This document shows positions 60,521-64,000 of a stretch of DNA of 64,000 nucleotides, one piece after another (position 1 is the first letter of the stretch; every line of letters begins with the position of its first letter). The translations under genes were made by a program, and so were the position numbers. Origin of the DNA: JAGVSR01 sp964458265. Its GTDB lineage: Bacteria > Pseudomonadota > Alphaproteobacteria > Rhizobiales > Hyphomicrobiaceae. Location: NCBI GenBank assembly GCA_964458265.1, contig CAYWIF010000012.1, positions 1 through 64,000 on the forward strand. Reading direction: 5' to 3'. Below the pieces are notes generated by a model, which was not told where the DNA came from, made no database searches, and worked only from the letters and a program-made list of their open reading frames with translations.

Positions 60521-61819
60521 ATGCCGCGTTCCCTGCCGCGCCGAGGCGCAATCGCCGCCGCCCTGATCATTGCTGTTTCGCCAGCCGCACTCGCTGCCGA
60601 GCGGAACCAGACCATTGCCGACATTCTTCAGCGCACGCAGACGGCCGCAGCGGATGCGGTTGAAGGTGCGACGGTGGTCGATGGTGATGCGGTTCCAGCC
60701 GATCCGCGCTCCGGCGACAAGGATTACGAGCAGGCACGCCTCTTGATGCAGGCCGTCGAAGACATTCTCGCCGATACGGCTGAGAAGCGCGGCGACATGC
60801 GGACGTTGCCCAAGGAAAGCGAATTCGTCGTCGCGCCATTTTTTGCCGAAACCCGTGAAGACCGCGAGCGCAAGGTGAAGGCCCTGCTCGACAGCGCGCT
60901 CGGTATCGTAACGGACGTTCCGGTTGTCGAGGTGCAAAAGCGGATCGAGAGCCACCGCCGGACGATCCTGGACCTGGAAAATCAGATCGCGCGGATGAAA
61001 GAAAAGCAGTTGATGGCACCGAAAGATGCCGCGCTGCCGGGTGTGCTGACCGATACGGTCGGTTCGCTCGAAACCGGGATCCAGGATCTACAGGCCCGCA
61101 TCGCCAAGAACCGGGACGAGATCTCGGCCGCCAAGGGCGAGGTCGGTGCGGCGTTGAAGTCGTCGGGCGCCGATCTTTCTCCTGAACAACTCGATCTCCT
61201 GCTCGACGGCGTCCTGTCGGGCGATCTCGTCCGCCTCGTCGCGACGTTCGAGGCTGCCAAGCTCATCGATCAGCAGTTGGCGCGGCTGGTCGAAGCCGCG
61301 GGCGACAACGCGGGCGCGGCGCGCAAATATTTCGCCATGCACGCGGCGCTGTTCGCCATGCTCGTCCACGCGCAGGACATGGCCATCACGAAAATCGACA
61401 AGCAATATCTTCCGCGGCTCGACGCCGTCATGAAGGACATCGCCAACGCCAAGACGCGGACCGGCGAGCTGTTGCGCGCCGACAACCGGCCGGATCAAGA
61501 GCGCATTCTGGAGGCGAACCGCGAAAGCCAGAAGATCGCAGAGGATGCCGCGAAGGCCTACCGGCGCTACTTGCAGCTCCAGCGCGAGCAGATCGCGCGG
61601 GCCCGTCAGAAGGCCTCGCACGACCTCAGAATCGCAGACAACACGTTCGAAACCGTGCAGGCGAGCTTCGAGCTAAACAATCTGATGCGCGACGGTTCGG
61701 CCTCGTTCGAGGCCTTGCAAAAGCTAGAGGCGCCGACGTTCGAGCAGATTTTCCGCAATGAGGAACTGCGCCGGGAATTCGAGGCGCTGACACGTAAGCT
61801 CGATCAGCCGTCGAGCTGA
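60521..61819 (+). CDS. Exported coiled-coil protein, unknown function
   Basis: A 432-residue protein with a signal peptide (SLPRRGAIAAALIIAV, cleavage near ALAAE) and long charged helices. The clearest coiled coils are around residues 150-210 (RRTILDLENQIARMKEKQLM, key LENQIARMKEK) and 350-400. GGAGG lies 8 bases before the ATG at 60521. It is convergent with mgtE, four bases away. No family recognised. Confidence 0.68.
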   Translation: MPRSLPRRGAIAAALIIAVSPAALAAERNQTIADILQRTQTAAADAVEGATVVDGDAVPADPRSGDKDYEQARLLMQAVEDILADTAEKRGDMRTLPKESEFVVAPFFAETREDRERKVKALLDSALGIVTDVPVVEVQKRIESHRRTILDLENQIARMKEKQLMAPKDAALPGVLTDTVGSLETGIQDLQARIAKNRDEISAAKGEVGAALKSSGADLSPEQLDLLLDGVLSGDLVRLVATFEAAKLIDQQLARLVEAAGDNAGAARKYFAMHAALFAMLVHAQDMAITKIDKQYLPRLDAVMKDIANAKTRTGELLRADNRPDQERILEANRESQKIAEDAAKAYRRYLQLQREQIARARQKASHDLRIADNTFETVQASFELNNLMRDGSASFEALQKLEAPTFEQIFRNEELRREFEALTRKLDQPSS

Positions 61820-61823
61820 CCGG

Positions 61824-63203
61824 TCAAAACAGCCAGATCGAGGCAAGCCCGAGGAAGGCGAAGAAGCCGACGCAGTCGGTCACCATGGTCACGAACACGC
61901 CCGAGGCGGGGGCAGGATCGAGTTCGAAGTGGTCGAAGACGAGCGGGATAAGGATGCCGGCCACGCCCGCGCAGAACAAATTGACGATGATCGCGGCGCC
62001 GATCACCGCACCCAAGATTCCCGATCCAAACCAGATGAATACGACCGCCGCCATGATCAGCGACAGCGCAAGGCCGTTCAAAAGGCCGACGAGAGCTTCG
62101 CGGGTGATGACGCGCCGGGCATTCGACGAGCCGAGCTTGCTGGTTGCAAGTGCACGCACAGTCACGGTCATGGTCTGGGTGCCGGCATTGCCGCCGATCG
62201 AAGCGACGATCGGCATCAGAATCGCAAGCGCGACCATCTGCTCAATCGAGGCATCGAACTGCTGGATGACGAAGGACGCGAGGATGGCCGTGCCGAGATT
62301 GACGACCAGCCACGGCACGCGGCTTTTCACGGTTTCAAAAACGCTGTCGGCCAGGCTTTCGTCGCCAACGCCGGCCAGCGCCTTCATGTCTTCGTCCGCT
62401 TCGTCGTCGAGAACCTCGACCACGTCGTCGACCGTGACGACGCCGACCAGACGCTGGTTCTCGTCGACGACTGGAACGGAGAAGAGATCGTAGCGCTTGA
62501 ATTGCCGCGCGACTTCTTCCTGGTCTTCGGTGGCCAGCACGACGTGCCGGTCGGTTTCCATCAGTGTTTCGACGAGGACGTTCCGCTTGGCGCGCAGGAG
62601 GCGCGAAAGTTCGACGCTGCCCAGTACGCGGAACGAGGGATCGACGACGAAAATTTCGGAGAAGCTTTCGGGCAAGTCGTCGGCTTCGCGCATGTAGTCG
62701 ATAACCTGCCCCACGGTCCAGAAGGGCGCCACGGCCACGAAATGCGCCTGCATGAGGCGGCCGGCCGTCTCTTCGGGATATTCAAGATTGCGTTCGAGGG
62801 CGGCGCGGTCGGACGTCTCGAGGTGGGAGAGAACTTCTTGCTTATCGCTCTCCTCCAGGCCTTCGATGATGTAGGCGGCGTCGTCAGTGTCGAGTTCCTT
62901 GACGGCGCGGGCGAGAAATTCGTTGGGCAGCGCCTCGGAGAGCTGGTCGCGGACGGTTTCGTCGAGCTCGGAGAAGACTTCGAAGTCGAAGTCGGAGCCA
63001 AAGGCCTCGATAAGCTCAACGCGCTGGTCGGGGTCGAGCAGTTCGATGACGTCGGCCAGATCCGGGGTGCGCAGGTCCTCGACAAGGTGCCGTGCGGCCT
63101 CGGGAGCGCCCGCGGCGAGGGCTGCGGCCACATCGCGAACCAGTTCCTCGGTCGTGGCTTCCTCGGCTTCGGGGGACGCGGTGGTCGGGCCGGGCTGAGA
63201 CAC
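61824..63203 (-). CDS. mgtE: Magnesium transporter MgtE
   Basis: A 459-residue inner-membrane Mg2+ channel. The N-terminal MgtE superhelix (ARHLVEDLRTPDLADVIELL, key LRTPDLADVIE) is followed by two CBS domains (around VVATEDQEEVARQF and VVDENQRLVGVVTVDDV, key RLVGVVTVDD), which sense magnesium, then five transmembrane segments with IGGNAGTQTMTV. All expected parts are present. Confidence 0.94.
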   Translation of the reverse strand: MSQPGPTTASPEAEEATTEELVRDVAAALAAGAPEAARHLVEDLRTPDLADVIELLDPDQRVELIEAFGSDFDFEVFSELDETVRDQLSEALPNEFLARAVKELDTDDAAYIIEGLEESDKQEVLSHLETSDRAALERNLEYPEETAGRLMQAHFVAVAPFWTVGQVIDYMREADDLPESFSEIFVVDPSFRVLGSVELSRLLRAKRNVLVETLMETDRHVVLATEDQEEVARQFKRYDLFSVPVVDENQRLVGVVTVDDVVEVLDDEADEDMKALAGVGDESLADSVFETVKSRVPWLVVNLGTAILASFVIQQFDASIEQMVALAILMPIVASIGGNAGTQTMTVTVRALATSKLGSSNARRVITREALVGLLNGLALSLIMAAVVFIWFGSGILGAVIGAAIIVNLFCAGVAGILIPLVFDHFELDPAPASGVFVTMVTDCVGFFAFLGLASIWLF

Positions 63204-63451
63204 GTGTGCGTTTTCCTCGTCTCGTCGCGTAGAGTTGTGTCCACCAGCGGCGGCCTCAACGTTCGGGCGGCATTAGCATATGTACGGTTGCCCGCCTACC
63301 GTGGTGCGCGAAAGGCACAGGCAAATTCTTGCCGGCTTGCCCGAATGGAAGCGGCGCGGGTAAGGTTTGCCGGCGGTTCGAAGCAGCACTCATTTTGCGC
63401 GCTGACGGAACGCTCAATGTACCGCCCGCTCAGCATGGGGATGACGGTTAG

Positions 63452-64000
63452 ATGACACTTGCCGCGCGGCAGGTCTCGCTCCGGGGATTGATGATCGTCC
63501 TGCTGTTGATCGCAGGCGGCGATGGAGCGCGCGCCAATGAGGCGGCGACAGCCGGGGGCACTTGCGCCGGCGGCCCGGACGCACTGGGGGTCGCGCGCGT
63601 GGCCGAGATCGACACGACCGGCGGGCCAAGGTTCGGCTCGCCCGGGCCCGAGCCGTTCCCATTGCTGAACGACAGGGAAGTCGTGCTGACCTTCGACGAT
63701 GGACCGGTGCGGCGATACACGCGCCCCATTCTGGATGCCCTGGACGAGGAATGCGTCAAAGCGACGTTCTTCACCGTGGGGCGGATGGCGATCTCGGACC
63801 CCGAGACGCTGCGCGACACGGCGGCGCGTGGGCACACGATTGCCTTGCATAGCTGGTCGCACAAAAGGCTCGACCGGATCGGGACGGCCGCTTCCAAACA
63901 GGAGGTCGAGCTTGGCCTCAGCGCCACCACGCTGGCGCTTGGGCATTCGGTGGCGCCGTTTTTTCGTTTTCCCTACCTCGGCGAGAGCACGGCGATGCGC
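63452..64000 (+). CDS. Secreted polysaccharide deacetylase, 3' end outside window
   Basis: Only the first 183 residues are seen; the frame is open at the window edge. A signal peptide (LRGLMIVLLLIAGGDGARA, key GLMIVLLLIAGG) is followed by VAEIDTTGGPRFG and the NodB motifs LTFDDGP and HSWSHKR, then FFRFPYLG. An in-frame TAG directly before the ATG fixes the start. It is a paralogue of the gene at 37656. Confidence 0.85.
   Translation, partial: MTLAARQVSLRGLMIVLLLIAGGDGARANEAATAGGTCAGGPDALGVARVAEIDTTGGPRFGSPGPEPFPLLNDREVVLTFDDGPVRRYTRPILDALDEECVKATFFTVGRMAISDPETLRDTAARGHTIALHSWSHKRLDRIGTAASKQEVELGLSATTLALGHSVAPFFRFPYLGESTAMR

Noticed and set aside
61929..63455. 508-codon forward open frame
   Set aside because: Antisense to mgtE, with a mirrored acidic and Phe/Gly-rich composition and no homology features.
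1..64000. tRNA, rRNA, CRISPR, insertion sequences, phage
   Set aside because: No tRNA T-loop, regular repeat-spacer array, transposase or integrase was found.

Overview
The window reads as chromosomal DNA of an alphaproteobacterium, most likely of the order Hyphomicrobiales. The evidence is high GC, the trpG-trpD-trpC-moaC-moeA operon, a PstA with a long periplasmic N-terminal insert, a DUF1134 (EipA-like) envelope protein, DUF1489, glnB-glnA with a sigma-54-type promoter, and a leucyl aminopeptidase overlapping an NlpC/P60 protein. The genus cannot be fixed from the sequence. No rRNA, tRNA, CRISPR array, prophage or insertion sequence was seen, so this is core and metabolic chromosome rather than an island.

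Layout. 0.1-4.3 kb: tryptophan and molybdenum-cofactor biosynthesis (+). 4.3-11.5 kb: fatty-acid block (-) of cyclopropane fatty acid synthase, thiolase, the FadJ-type bifunctional enzyme and a long FadE-type acyl-CoA dehydrogenase. 11.8-14.6 kb: partial sulfur-oxidation locus, with an FccB/SoxF-like flavoprotein and a SoxS-like thioredoxin (-) divergent from soxYZ (+). 14.75-23.1 kb: double CDGSH protein, then the phosphate regulon phoR-pstSCAB-phoU-phoB. 23.1-36.0 kb: a TetR regulator divergent from a nine-gene, roughly 12-kb catabolic operon for diamines, GABA and beta-alanine. 36.2-42.9 kb: small repeat protein, ferredoxin-NADP reductase, cell-envelope genes (deacetylase, EipA-like, two L,D-transpeptidases) and photolyase. 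43.0-48.7 kb: TPR protein, NAD(P)HX repair enzyme, glnB-glnA. 48.7-64.0 kb: hypothetical and envelope genes, peptidases, GST, a TadD-like lipoprotein, an aminotransferase/oxidoreductase pair, MgtE, and the start of a second polysaccharide deacetylase cut by the window end.

The most interesting signal is the 5' leader of the diamine operon (about 23.92-24.14 kb). It has a 40-codon ORF with a strong Shine-Dalgarno and a PPGD...P-stop ending. Its start codon lies in a perfect 13-bp stem, an 8-bp hairpin lies inside it, and its stop codon sits just after the left arm of a stem whose right arm covers the Shine-Dalgarno of the first enzyme gene. A mutually exclusive alternative stem is possible. 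Together these suggest a ribosome-arrest, translational-attenuation switch for diamine catabolism, analogous in logic to TnaC and SpeFL.

How the genes work together. The diamine operon can glutamylate a diamine, transaminate and oxidise it, release and catabolise GABA, and handle beta-alanine and a possible glutaryl-CoA branch. glnBA and the glutamine-synthetase-like puuA link it to nitrogen supply. The pst-pho block controls phosphate, and the fad block feeds acetyl-CoA. The envelope genes at 37-42 and 50-51 kb remodel peptidoglycan.
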